Below are positions 18,184 to 27,323 of a DNA stretch of 64,000 bases, one piece after another (positions within the stretch are counted from its first letter, which is position 1; each line of letters opens with the position of its first letter). Source of the DNA: Nonlabens spongiae. Lineage in GTDB: Bacteria > Bacteroidota > Bacteroidia > Flavobacteriales > Flavobacteriaceae. A program made the position numbers and the translations under genes. Location of the stretch: NCBI RefSeq assembly GCF_002117125.1, contig NZ_CP019344.1, forward strand, positions 1,178,001 through 1,242,000. The letters run 5' to 3'. The notes beneath the pieces are model-generated. The model was given only the letters and a program-made list of their open reading frames with translations. It was not told the origin of the DNA and did no database searches.

Positions 18184-18696
18184 ATGAGAAGATTTTTATT
18201 GCTTGTGATGGGCCTCGCGATTATAGGTTGTTTTGAGGAAGAAACGGCCAAATATCCCAGTAAACAACCCGATTGGGCTACTAGAGTGAGTACGGTTGAT
18301 GATTTTTCCGCTTTCGCGAAAGCGAAATCCTATCTACCTATCTACTCCCATATATACCACGTGCACGACGAGCGCACCTTTGATCTCACTGCCACGGCAA
18401 GCATAAGAAATATCTCGCCCAGCGATACGCTTTATATAATCAGTGCTGACTACTACGATACCAGCGGCAAAATGTTAAGGGAATATGTTCAAGATCCTAT
18501 CTACGTGAAACCTATGGAAACCCTGGAGATCATCATCGAGGAAAAGGATTATGACGGCGGGTCTGGAGCAAATTTTTTGTTTGAGTATGCACAAAAAGAT
18601 GGGAGCAGCGCCCCTCTTTTTGAAGCAGTGATGATATCCACCCAAGGCCAGCAAGGCCTATCCTTCACCACTAGAGGTGTACCTGTAAATGACTGA
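18184..18696 (+). CDS. DUF3124 lipoprotein
   Basis: 170 aa from the ATG at 18184, chosen because AAGGAG sits 7 nt before it; an ATG 15 nt upstream lacks such a site. The signal ends in a lipobox (LAIIGC, Cys near residue 16). SYLPIYSHIYHVHDERTFDLTATASIRNIS and DYYDTSGKMLREYV are typical of DUF3124, a periplasmic or surface family of unknown role. A palindrome copy (18309-18324) is in frame (SAFAKAK). It overlaps the marC-like gene by 8 nt. Confidence 0.8.
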   Translation: MRRFLLLVMGLAIIGCFEEETAKYPSKQPDWATRVSTVDDFSAFAKAKSYLPIYSHIYHVHDERTFDLTATASIRNISPSDTLYIISADYYDTSGKMLREYVQDPIYVKPMETLEIIIEEKDYDGGSGANFLFEYAQKDGSSAPLFEAVMISTQGQQGLSFTTRGVPVND

Positions 18697-19303
18697 AATA
18701 CTTACCACCATATTATTTTTGATCGCCGTGATAGATCCCATAGGATCGGTGCCCGTTTACCTGGAGGCGACTAAAAAGTTTGACGCGAGACACAAGCGTA
18801 AAATAGCCATCAGAGCATCGCTCATCGCTTTTTGTATTCTATTGTTTTTTATAGTCGTGGGTCAGTTGATCCTTGAAGGGATGGAAGTTTCATTAAACGC
18901 CTTCCAGATCTCGGGCGGTGTGATTCTATTCTTATTTGCGCTCACGATGATCTTTGGCGAGGGAAAACCAGAAGATGAAAAGAGTCATATAACCGATTAC
19001 AAACACGTGTCCATTTTCCCGATTGCCATACCCTCCATAGCCTCACCGGGAGCGATCATGGCCGTGGTATTGATGACTAACAACCATTTATACACAATCC
19101 AGCAACAAGCGGTAACCACTGCACTTGTTTTTACCGTCATCGTGCTGACTAGCTTGTTGTTACTTGCTGCAAGTGCAGTCCAGAAGGGAATAGGATCTTA
19201 CGGAATCACCGTGATCAGTAAAATAATGGGGCTCATTCTCGCATCTTACGCGGTACAGAGCATCTTGAGTGGTTTGAAAGACTTTTTTACGGTTTTGCAT
19301 TAA
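18689..19303 (+). CDS. MarC family integral membrane protein
   Basis: 204 aa with six hydrophobic segments. FLIAVIDPIGSVPVYL near residue 10 and PIAIPSIASPGAIMAVVLM near 110 are the two repeated signatures of MarC/UPF0056. Function in the family is unclear despite the historical link to multiple antibiotic resistance. The start overlaps the DUF3124 stop, so the two are coupled. The dispersed palindrome follows the stop at 19311-19328. Confidence 0.88.
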   Translation: MTEILTTILFLIAVIDPIGSVPVYLEATKKFDARHKRKIAIRASLIAFCILLFFIVVGQLILEGMEVSLNAFQISGGVILFLFALTMIFGEGKPEDEKSHITDYKHVSIFPIAIPSIASPGAIMAVVLMTNNHLYTIQQQAVTTALVFTVIVLTSLLLLAASAVQKGIGSYGITVISKIMGLILASYAVQSILSGLKDFFTVLH

Positions 19304-19401
19304 AAGAATCCCGCTTTCGCGAAAGCGGAAAAATTTATCTCTTTCCAATTTTTCTGATCTCAAAATTACTTCAAAAATGATTTAACACAACATTAAATTC
19401 G

Positions 19402-19437
19402 ATTGGTTCGGAAACAACCGAACTAATCATATTTTTG
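19402..19437 (+). promoter_or_regulatory. Candidate operator and promoter of the RND efflux operon
   Basis: A 10-bp inverted repeat with one mismatch (ATTGGTTCGG at 19402-19411, CCGAACTAAT at 19418-19427) is followed directly by TATTTTTG at 19430-19437, a TAnnTTTG -7 element. A repressor bound here would cover the promoter; the GbsR/MarR-like product of the next gene is the obvious candidate. Confidence 0.55.
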
Positions 19438-19455
19438 TCAATAAATTATCTTCTT

Positions 19456-19941
19456 ATGAAGAATCTTCAACAGAAAAAATTAGCGCTGGTAGAAAAGCTA
19501 GGTGTTTTTTTTGAGAAAAAAAAGGACATGGCTCCTGTTGCTAGTAGAATTTTTGCTTTCATAATTCTCACTGGCAAACAAGGGACCACTTTTGACGATT
19601 TAGTTACAAAATTATGTGCCAGTAAAAGTACTATCTCCACTCACCTAAACCACTTACAAGATCTCAAGAAGATAAGTTACTTTACAAAAACTGGAGATAG
19701 AAAAAAGTATTTTATCCATAACAAAGAAACTATGGTTCAAGATTTAGGAAATATTGTTCTAGAATGGAAAAATGAAAAGCACTTGCATATAGAAATCATG
19801 GACTATAAGAAGGAACTGAACCTATCTTCAAACGACGATATAAAATTTGAATTGAGACTTCATGAAAACTTTATTGAATTTCTAGATGGTGCAATTTCTT
19901 CAGTGACAAAACTTAAAAATACCATTTCAGAACGATTCTAA
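19456..19941 (+). CDS. GbsR/MarR-like transcriptional regulator
   Basis: 161 aa from the ATG at 19456; a TTG 21 nt upstream is less likely. Residues of about 30-90 form a winged helix (APVASRIFAFIILTG, TFDDLVTKLCASKSTISTHLNHLQDL, ISYFTKTGDRKKYF), and the C-terminal 70 residues are helical and suited to dimerisation. It precedes the efflux genes by 9 nt, with a palindromic operator upstream, so autoregulated control of the pump is inferred. Confidence 0.75.
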   Translation: MKNLQQKKLALVEKLGVFFEKKKDMAPVASRIFAFIILTGKQGTTFDDLVTKLCASKSTISTHLNHLQDLKKISYFTKTGDRKKYFIHNKETMVQDLGNIVLEWKNEKHLHIEIMDYKKELNLSSNDDIKFELRLHENFIEFLDGAISSVTKLKNTISERF

Positions 19942-19950
19942 GTAAAACAA

Positions 19951-21036
19951 ATGAAAATCACTTCTTTATCAAATTCAATAATCTTCGGTTTAACATTCCT
20001 ATTCCTGGCAAGCTGCGGGAATAAAGAAGAATCCCAGAGCAGCAACGCGACTCAACCTCCCATGTTTCCGGTAACGACAGTAGAAACGAAAACTATCACG
20101 GGTTATAATGAATACCCAGTCAATATAGAAGGAATTGTAAATAGCAATGTTCAGGCTAAGACATCTGGATATATTCAAAAAGTACTCGTAGATGAAGGGT
20201 CTAGGGTAAGTAAGGGCCAGGCACTTTTCAGGCTGGAAACTCAATCGCTCAATCAAGATGCTGAAGCCGCAAAGGCAAGGATTAATGTAGCACAGGTCGA
20301 GGTAGATAAATTAAAACCGCTCGTAGAAAAAAATATAATAAGCTCCGTGCAATTAGAAACAGCCAAAGCTAATCTGGCTCAAGCTAAAGCAAATTATAGC
20401 AGTATTGCAGCAAACATAGGTTATGCTACGGTTAAAAGCCCTGTGGATGGTTACGTAGGTGCTATAAATTTAAGAGAGGGTGCACTAGTTAGCGCGACAG
20501 ATACTACCCCTTTAACTACCGTTAGTGATATAAGTAGTGTATATGCATTTTTCACACTTAATGAAGCTCAATACATTAATTATTTACAGCGAGCTGAAGG
20601 TAAAACTAAAGAAGAACGTATAAAGAATTCTCCTGATGTGAGTCTGGTTTTAGCAAATGGGGAAATCTATTCAGAGAAAGGTAGGATTCAAACGAGCACC
20701 GGTCAAATAAGTGATGCAACTGGGACTATTAAGGTAAGGGCGTCCTTCAACAATCCTAACGAACTTCTGACTAATGGTAATAGTGGTAAGATAAGAATCC
20801 CAACCACCTATGAAGATGCAATAGTTGTACCACAGTCTGCCACCTATGAACTTCAGGACAAGGTTTTCATATATACGCTAGGCGACAATGATACAGTAAG
20901 CGGCAAAACTATTGAGATTGAAGCGAGGGTAGATAACCTCTATGTCGTAAGGTCTGGTATAACTGCGGGTGATCGTATAGTGCCATCAGGTGTTTCTAAG
21001 TTAAGGGATGGAATGAAAATAACCCCCAAGAGCTAA
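19951..21036 (+). CDS. RND efflux membrane fusion protein (AcrA-type)
   Basis: 361 aa lipoprotein: signal with lipobox LFLASC near residue 23. A biotinyl-lipoyl-like domain (VQAKTSGYIQKVLVDEGSRVSKGQALFRL near 60-90), a coiled-coil hairpin (about 95-140) and beta-barrel and membrane-proximal domains follow in the usual order. It links the inner-membrane pump to the outer-membrane channel. Intact, second gene of a regulator-MFP-RND-OMF-TetR cluster. Confidence 0.9.
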   Translation: MKITSLSNSIIFGLTFLFLASCGNKEESQSSNATQPPMFPVTTVETKTITGYNEYPVNIEGIVNSNVQAKTSGYIQKVLVDEGSRVSKGQALFRLETQSLNQDAEAAKARINVAQVEVDKLKPLVEKNIISSVQLETAKANLAQAKANYSSIAANIGYATVKSPVDGYVGAINLREGALVSATDTTPLTTVSDISSVYAFFTLNEAQYINYLQRAEGKTKEERIKNSPDVSLVLANGEIYSEKGRIQTSTGQISDATGTIKVRASFNNPNELLTNGNSGKIRIPTTYEDAIVVPQSATYELQDKVFIYTLGDNDTVSGKTIEIEARVDNLYVVRSGITAGDRIVPSGVSKLRDGMKITPKS

Positions 21037-21109
21037 CCTACGACAAAGCTATTCAACCTGTGACAACCCTATTTAAGAACTGAATAGTAACTAACTCTAA
21101 TTCCTAATC

Positions 21110-24100
21110 ATGTTAAAAACATTTATTGAAAGACCAGTTCTTTCAACAGTGATCTCTATTATCATAGTAGTACTGGGGGTCATAAGTATAACCTCCTTGC
21201 CTATAGAGGAATATCCCGATATTGCCCCTCCTACAATTAAAGTCACCGCAAACTATACAGGTGCTAATGCTGAGACAGTACTTGAGAGTGTGATCATCCC
21301 TATAGAAGAGCAAATAAATGGTGTGGAAGGGATGACGTATATCACCTCGACTGCTTCAAACAATGGGTCAGCTGAGATTACCGTTTATTTTGATCAAACT
21401 ATGGATGCTGATATTGCTGCCGTAAACGTTCAAAATCGTGTGGCTCGAGCAAATCCGTTATTACCAGCAGAAGTCATTCAAACTGGTATCGTAACACAAA
21501 AACAGGAAACCAGTGCATTAATGTTTTTATCCATGTATTCAGACAGTGACGAATACGATGCGACATTCATTCAAAACTATTTAAAAATCAATGTCATACC
21601 TGCCATGCAGCGAGTCAATGGTGTAGGTGATGTTTCTGTATTCTCACAACAGGATTATGCAATGCGTATCTGGTTAAAACCAGAAAAGCTGGCTGCTTAT
21701 AACTTAATACCTTCTGATATAGCAGCTGCCATCAACGAGCAGAACCTAGAAGCTGCTGCTGGAGCTCTTGGAGAAAATAATGGCGAGTCTTTTTCCTACA
21801 TTCTGAAATATAGTGGACGCTTTAAAGAAGAAAAACAATACGCTAATATCATAGTAAAAGCTCTGGGCAATGGAGAATACCTAAGACTGAAAGATGTCGC
21901 AGTTATAGAATTAGATGCGCAATCATATTCTTCTAATGCCTCAACTAAAGGGAAGCCCTCTGTATTCATGGGTGTTTTTCAAACCAAAGGCTCTAATGCA
22001 GCAGAAATTATAGAAAATATTAAAGTAACGATTGACGAAGTAGAAGAGGATCTGCCAGATGGTTTGCACATATTCGTCCCATACGATACGAGTCTATTTC
22101 TAAATGCTTCCATTGATAAAGTTATAAGCACTTTAGTAGAGGCCTTTGTTTTAGTATTTCTTGTTGTATTCCTCTTTCTACAGGATTTGCGATCTACGCT
22201 AATTCCTGCCATTGCTGTCCCTGTATCAATTATAGGTACATTTTTCTTCCTTAATGTCTTTGGCTATTCCATTAATCTCCTTACACTATTTGCACTAGTG
22301 CTTGCCATAGGAATTGTAGTGGATGATGCGATAGTTGTAGTAGAAGCAGTACATGCAAAAATGGAAGATGGTGAAGAGCCTCGCAGCGCAACACTATCAG
22401 CCATGAGTGAGATATCTGGTGCCATTATATCTATAACCTTAGTCATGGCTGCGGTATTTATTCCAGTAACTTTTGTAACGGGACCCACAGGAGTGTTTTA
22501 CGAGCAGTTTGGTATGACATTAATTATAGCTATTCTAATATCTGCGGTCAATGCCTTAACACTAAGTCCAGCGCTATGCGCGCTATTGCTCAAACCTCAC
22601 AAAAATGATGAATCATTAAAGAATAAGAATGTTCTCCAGCGATTCTATATTTTATTCAATCGTGGATTTGATGCTACTATTAGTAAATATGGAACTTCCT
22701 TGCAGTTTTTATATAGAAATAAAATCGTCACAGTATTATTGCTTCTTATCGCTGGGGTGGGCATCTACTGGGCGGCAAATACTACACCTACTGGATTTGT
22801 CCCCAATGAGGATCGTGGAATCGTATTTGTAAATATAGAATTACCAGCGGGCGCTTCCCTTGATAGAACTGACGAGGTAAGTCGAAATCTTTATGACAAA
22901 ATCATTGATATAGAAGGTATTGAGGCTGTAAGCTTCATTAAGGGAAGAAGTTTGATAAGTGGTGCGGGAAGCAACTACGGAATTGGATTTGTTAAGTTAG
23001 AGCATTGGTCAGAACGAGAAGATGCATCCTTATCAGCTGAAGCTATTACTGGTAAATTATTTGGTGCGGCGGCTGCAATTTCAGAAGCTAAAATCATCTT
23101 TTTCTCTCCTCCTAGCATACGCGGTTTTGGTAATTCTGCTGGATTTGAAGTAAATCTTTTAGACAAGTTTGGTGGAGAGTTCAAAAGCCTCGATCAAGTC
23201 AATCAGGAATTTGCAGCTGCTCTGTCGAGCCATCCAGAAATTCAGTATGCTCAATCTGCTTTTAATACTAACTACCCTCAATATGAAATGGAGGTTAATG
23301 TCCCGCTAGCAAAAGAAAAGGGAGTAAATGTAAGTAGTATTTTTAGTACGCTACAGGGTTATATAGGTGGTATTTATGCATCAGATTTCAGTAGATTTGG
23401 TAAGCAATACCGAGTCTATATACAGTCTCTACCAGAAGATCGAGCCGAAGCAAATGACCTGAATGGCATGTATATTAGGACAGGTTCAGGAGAGATGGCT
23501 CCTATTACACAATTTGTAACGTTAAAAAGGGTTTACGGACCACAATCAGTAACGAGGTTTAATTTATTTAATTCTACTTCAATCACGGGAGCTACAAACC
23601 CGGGATACAGTACTGGTGATGCCATAAAAGTCATAGAAGAAGAGGTAGCAAACCTACCGAGTAACTACTCTGTCGCATACTCTGGTCTAACAAGAGAAGA
23701 AGTGAATGCCGGGAACCAGACTACCTTCATTTTCATATTAAGTATATTATTTGTTTACTTTCTCTTGAGTGCTCAATATGAGAGCTATATTCTACCCTTC
23801 TCTGTGTTGTTATCTCTACCCTTTGGAGTATTCGGAGCATACCTAAGTACCAAAATATTAGGCTTACAAAACAACATTTATTTTCAAATTGCACTGATCA
23901 TGCTCATAGGCTTGTTAGCAAAAAACGCAATATTAATTGTAGAATTTGCGGTTCAAAGAAGGAAAATGGGTGAGAGTATCCTAAATGCTGCCATCGATGG
24001 AGCAAAGTCAAGACTAAGACCTATTCTTATGACTTCTTTTGCTTTTATTCTAGGATTATTGCCACTAGTTCTAGCACAAGGTGTAGGTGCCGAAGGAAAT

Positions 24101-24244
24101 AAATCTATAGGAACTGGTGCTGCTGGTGGTATGCTCATAGGAACTTTACTGGGATTATTTGTCATTCCCATCCTATTTATTTTCTTCCAGTGGATACATG
24201 AAAAAGTGTCGGGCAAACAAAATGTTCAATCAATTGAAAGTTAA
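21110..24244 (+). CDS. RND multidrug efflux pump (AcrB/HAE1-type)
   Basis: 1044 aa, normal for HAE1 pumps. N-terminal FIERPVLSTVISIIIVVLG, EEYPDIAPPTIKV and the TM4 motif VVDDAIVVVEAV (near 400-410, proton-relay aspartates) are present, as is the C-terminal GLLAKNAILIVEFA. Twelve TM segments with two large periplasmic loops are expected. It is a proton-driven exporter of hydrophobic compounds working with the adjacent MFP and OMF. Intact. Confidence 0.95.
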   Translation: MLKTFIERPVLSTVISIIIVVLGVISITSLPIEEYPDIAPPTIKVTANYTGANAETVLESVIIPIEEQINGVEGMTYITSTASNNGSAEITVYFDQTMDADIAAVNVQNRVARANPLLPAEVIQTGIVTQKQETSALMFLSMYSDSDEYDATFIQNYLKINVIPAMQRVNGVGDVSVFSQQDYAMRIWLKPEKLAAYNLIPSDIAAAINEQNLEAAAGALGENNGESFSYILKYSGRFKEEKQYANIIVKALGNGEYLRLKDVAVIELDAQSYSSNASTKGKPSVFMGVFQTKGSNAAEIIENIKVTIDEVEEDLPDGLHIFVPYDTSLFLNASIDKVISTLVEAFVLVFLVVFLFLQDLRSTLIPAIAVPVSIIGTFFFLNVFGYSINLLTLFALVLAIGIVVDDAIVVVEAVHAKMEDGEEPRSATLSAMSEISGAIISITLVMAAVFIPVTFVTGPTGVFYEQFGMTLIIAILISAVNALTLSPALCALLLKPHKNDESLKNKNVLQRFYILFNRGFDATISKYGTSLQFLYRNKIVTVLLLLIAGVGIYWAANTTPTGFVPNEDRGIVFVNIELPAGASLDRTDEVSRNLYDKIIDIEGIEAVSFIKGRSLISGAGSNYGIGFVKLEHWSEREDASLSAEAITGKLFGAAAAISEAKIIFFSPPSIRGFGNSAGFEVNLLDKFGGEFKSLDQVNQEFAAALSSHPEIQYAQSAFNTNYPQYEMEVNVPLAKEKGVNVSSIFSTLQGYIGGIYASDFSRFGKQYRVYIQSLPEDRAEANDLNGMYIRTGSGEMAPITQFVTLKRVYGPQSVTRFNLFNSTSITGATNPGYSTGDAIKVIEEEVANLPSNYSVAYSGLTREEVNAGNQTTFIFILSILFVYFLLSAQYESYILPFSVLLSLPFGVFGAYLSTKILGLQNNIYFQIALIMLIGLLAKNAILIVEFAVQRRKMGESILNAAIDGAKSRLRPILMTSFAFILGLLPLVLAQGVGAEGNKSIGTGAAGGMLIGTLLGLFVIPILFIFFQWIHEKVSGKQNVQSIES

Positions 24245-24248
24245 GCTA

Positions 24249-25658
24249 ATGAACGCAATTCAAACTATATATCGAGCAAAATACCTCACCTTAATTGCTA
24301 TAGCACTCACTTTACAAAGTTGTTTTGTCGCTAAGGATTATGTTCAGCCTGAAATGGAGGAGACTGAAAACTTATATCGTACTGATAACCTACCACAAGA
24401 TAGCCTATCGATGGCAGCGGTTTCATGGAAAGAGATGTTTCTCGACTCCTATCTGTCTAGCTACATAGAAGAAGGTCTACAAAACAATTTAGACATACGA
24501 GTAGCCATTCAGCAAATCGTTGCCGCTGAAGCGTACATGAAGCAGGGTAAGGCTGGCTATTTACCTACACTCTCCACCACCGCACAGGCTACGCACCAGG
24601 AACTTTCTAAGAATAGTCAATTTGGTGGTTTCTTTTCTTCAATCGATCAGTATGAACTTTCAGGTAGTTTGTCTTGGGAAGCTGATATATGGGGAAAAAT
24701 TAGAAGTAACAAACGAGCTGGAGAAGCGAGTTTTCTACAAACTGTTGCCGCTCACAAAGCTGTAAAGACAGAACTCATTGCGGCCATTGCGTCTAATTAC
24801 TTTAAACTTCTAGCTCTTGATGAGCAACTACGCATTACTAAATCGACCATAAGAACTAGAGATAGTAGTGTTATTACAATAAAAGCGCTTAAAGAAGCAG
24901 GTGACGTTACTCAGGTCGCAGTAGATCAATATATCGCTCAGTACAACAATGCAAAAGCTCTGCAATTAGATATAGAATATGAAATTTTCAGGACAGAAAA
25001 CAGCCTTAATCTCCTATTGGGAAGGCCAGGAAGACTTGTTGAACGTAGTGAACTTACACAGCAAGAAATTAACGCTGATATATCAATAGGAGTTCCTACT
25101 GCTCTCTTAAGAAATAGGCCTGATGTTATAGCTTCTGAATATGGCTTGATCAATGCGTTTGAACTTACAAACGTGGCACGGAGCAATTTCTACCCATCCC
25201 TAACAATAACGGGATCTGGAGGTTTTCAAAGTCTAGATATTGAGAAAATTCTAAACGCTAATTCCCTATTTGCAACAGTAGTAGGAGGTCTAACCCAACC
25301 CATATTTAACCAGCGTAGTATAAGAACGCAACATGAGGTTGCAAAAGCACAGCAGGAACAAGCATTTATAGAATTTAGAAAAACCCTGCTCACAGCAGGT
25401 AATGAAGTGTCAAACGCTTTGTACGCCTATAAAACCGAATCTGAAAAATTCAAATTTCGTAAAAAGGAAGTAGAATCACTAAGACAGGCTGAATCTGATT
25501 CTGAAGTCTTGCTGAAAAATGGATATGCAAACTACCTGGATTTACTTACTGCAAGAGAAAGCGCACTAAACGCTGAATTAAATGTCATTGATAATAAATT
25601 GCAACAATTGTTAACGATCGTTGATTTATATGAAGCACTAGGTGGAGGCTGGAGATAA
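24249..25658 (+). CDS. TolC-like outer membrane efflux lipoprotein (NodT family)
   Basis: 469 aa from the ATG at 24249, 4 nt after the pump stop; an overlapping upstream start is possible but would put extra residues before the signal. Lipobox LTLQSC near residue 22 then VAKDYVQPEM, the usual OMF N-terminus. Two repeats of the TolC fold follow, with AIASNYFKLLALDEQL and IPTALLRNRPDV-like segments (here VPTALLRNRPDVIASEY). Completes the tripartite pump. Confidence 0.9.
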   Translation: MNAIQTIYRAKYLTLIAIALTLQSCFVAKDYVQPEMEETENLYRTDNLPQDSLSMAAVSWKEMFLDSYLSSYIEEGLQNNLDIRVAIQQIVAAEAYMKQGKAGYLPTLSTTAQATHQELSKNSQFGGFFSSIDQYELSGSLSWEADIWGKIRSNKRAGEASFLQTVAAHKAVKTELIAAIASNYFKLLALDEQLRITKSTIRTRDSSVITIKALKEAGDVTQVAVDQYIAQYNNAKALQLDIEYEIFRTENSLNLLLGRPGRLVERSELTQQEINADISIGVPTALLRNRPDVIASEYGLINAFELTNVARSNFYPSLTITGSGGFQSLDIEKILNANSLFATVVGGLTQPIFNQRSIRTQHEVAKAQQEQAFIEFRKTLLTAGNEVSNALYAYKTESEKFKFRKKEVESLRQAESDSEVLLKNGYANYLDLLTARESALNAELNVIDNKLQQLLTIVDLYEALGGGWR

Positions 25659-25709
25659 CAGATACTCTCAAGGATTTTAAAAACAAGTAGTTGTTTAATT
25701 TTGGCCATA

Positions 25710-26324
25710 ATGTTGACCCTTATGATAAGCAAGTTAGAGTTATTGCAAGCCTCAGTTAAAAATTTCACTCGTTACGGCAGCAAGCGTGTTACGATGGATG
25801 AACTTTCTAAAACCTTGGGAATATCAAAAAAAACAATATACCATCATTTTCAAAGTAAAGAGGAGTTAATCAATGCTAGTATTAATCATCTTATAATCCA
25901 CTATAAGAAAAATATTGACCAAGTCCTTTCTAAGAATCAGGATCCCATTATCAGTATCATATTACTTTACAAAAAAGGTTTTGAAGAACTACGTTCATTA
26001 ACACCGTCCTTTCTTTATGGATTAGGGAAGTATTATCCAGAAGCTAAGAAGATTTTTGATGACTTCCGTAGATTCTTTGTTGATCATCTTATCCACGGAC
26101 TCCTAGAAGATGCTAAATCCCGTAATCTAATCCATAAAAGCGTCAATATCAACCTGTTTTGTGACTTGTATTTTAGAAGAATCGAAGACTTATCTCATAC
26201 AAATGATTCCTTACTGCTCGACTACTCAAACGATGAACTTTTAAAACACATGATCATTTTTAATATGAAAGGAATTTTAACTGAAACGCATTTGAATTCC
26301 TTTAACCTTAGTATTGATCTATAA
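25710..26324 (+). CDS. TetR-family regulator
   Basis: 204 aa. Residues of about 10-55 are a TetR-type helix-turn-helix (RYGSKRVTMDELSKTLGISKKTIYHHFQSKEELI); the remainder is a helical ligand-binding domain with no recognised specificity. It lies 51 nt after the OMF gene on the same strand and may modulate the efflux operon in addition to the upstream regulator. Confidence 0.85.
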   Translation: MLTLMISKLELLQASVKNFTRYGSKRVTMDELSKTLGISKKTIYHHFQSKEELINASINHLIIHYKKNIDQVLSKNQDPIISIILLYKKGFEELRSLTPSFLYGLGKYYPEAKKIFDDFRRFFVDHLIHGLLEDAKSRNLIHKSVNINLFCDLYFRRIEDLSHTNDSLLLDYSNDELLKHMIIFNMKGILTETHLNSFNLSIDL

Positions 26325-26376
26325 ATAACAAGCCATTGTACAACAATCAGTTCAAGCCACTGAAATCAAATTGATC

Positions 26377-26394
26377 CCGCTTTCGCGAAAGCGG
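26377..26394. repeat. Dispersed palindrome CCGCTTTCGCGAAAGCGG
   Basis: Perfect 18-bp palindrome between convergent genes. Other copies in the window: 621-634 (partial), 14504-14519, 18309-18324, 19311-19328, 29769-29784, 50990-51005, 56008-56023, 58361-58375, 62422-62437. Here it could act as a bidirectional hairpin. Confidence 0.9.
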
Positions 26395-26410
26395 AAACCT
26401 CAAAACCACA

Positions 26411-27313
26411 TTATTCCCCAGTCCTACCTCCCAGCCTATCGAGAACCTCTTTTGAAACGTCCAATGTCCTAATGGGGAAAGGAATATTGATATTGTTCTC
26501 TGCAAAGACATCATTGATCAGTAAAATGGCTTTGTGCTGGGCATCATACATCTGGCTTTTCTTGACAAACTCAGTCCAGAACCGCACCATAAAATTAATG
26601 GAAGAGTCGCCAAATTCAGTAAAATAAAACTCGATGCGCTCTCCTACTTTTTGCTCAAATTCAGATGCGATCGCGTCTTTTACCAGCTGCTCCACTTGTC
26701 GCAGGTTTGAGCCGTAAGCCACACCGCAGGTTACGGCAATTCTGGAGCGATTTGCTAGCGAAAAATTCACAAAAGGCTCCTCGATAAACTTAGAGTTAGG
26801 CATAATGACATACTGGTTATCAGGTCGTCTCAGGACCAGGTTGCGCAAGCTTATTTCATGAACAAAACCGCTGTGCTCACTGGTCTCGATGTAGTCTCCT
26901 ATTTTGATTTTAGGTAAAAAGGACAGCATGATCCCTGAAAAGGTGTTGCTCAAAGTGCCTTGAAGGGCAAGTCCTATCGCCAGCGCTACCACTCCGGCAC
27001 CAGCCAGCAAACTGGTTAATGCCTTATCCAGATCCATGACTCCCAGAGCGATAAAAAATCCTATAACGAGAGTGATCGCATAGATGATCTTTACGATAAT
27101 GCGGCGTATCGATTGGTTCTTGAGGTACTTTCTAAAAATTTTTCTAAGTACGGCTGAGAGCCCTTTGGCGATGAAGAAAAACACAACCATGACCACGATG
27201 GCCAGAGCGAGATTAGGCAGTCGCAAAATTATGGCATCCCACCAGCCATAAAGCTTGTCAGACAGCTTGGACCACATGCCCTGCTCTTGTATCAATCCTA
27301 TATAATTTTTCAT
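26411..27313 (-). CDS. Small-conductance mechanosensitive channel (MscS family)
   Basis: 300 aa. Three hydrophobic segments in the first 130 residues, the third being the Gly/Ala-rich pore helix (LLAGAGVVALAIGLALQGTLSN near 95-116), followed by the beta domain (IKIGDYIETSEHSGFVHEISLR) and a C-terminal alpha/beta part. Releases solutes on hypo-osmotic shock. It is 10 nt downstream of the permease gene and probably co-transcribed. Confidence 0.92.
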   Translation of the reverse strand: MKNYIGLIQEQGMWSKLSDKLYGWWDAIILRLPNLALAIVVMVVFFFIAKGLSAVLRKIFRKYLKNQSIRRIIVKIIYAITLVIGFFIALGVMDLDKALTSLLAGAGVVALAIGLALQGTLSNTFSGIMLSFLPKIKIGDYIETSEHSGFVHEISLRNLVLRRPDNQYVIMPNSKFIEEPFVNFSLANRSRIAVTCGVAYGSNLRQVEQLVKDAIASEFEQKVGERIEFYFTEFGDSSINFMVRFWTEFVKKSQMYDAQHKAILLINDVFAENNINIPFPIRTLDVSKEVLDRLGGRTGE

Positions 27314-27323
27314 AATCTATGAT

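Noticed and set aside
19311..19328. Palindrome after the marC-like gene as a plain intrinsic terminator
   Set aside because: It has no T-run on the + strand, and the same word occurs inside genes, so termination is not its general role.
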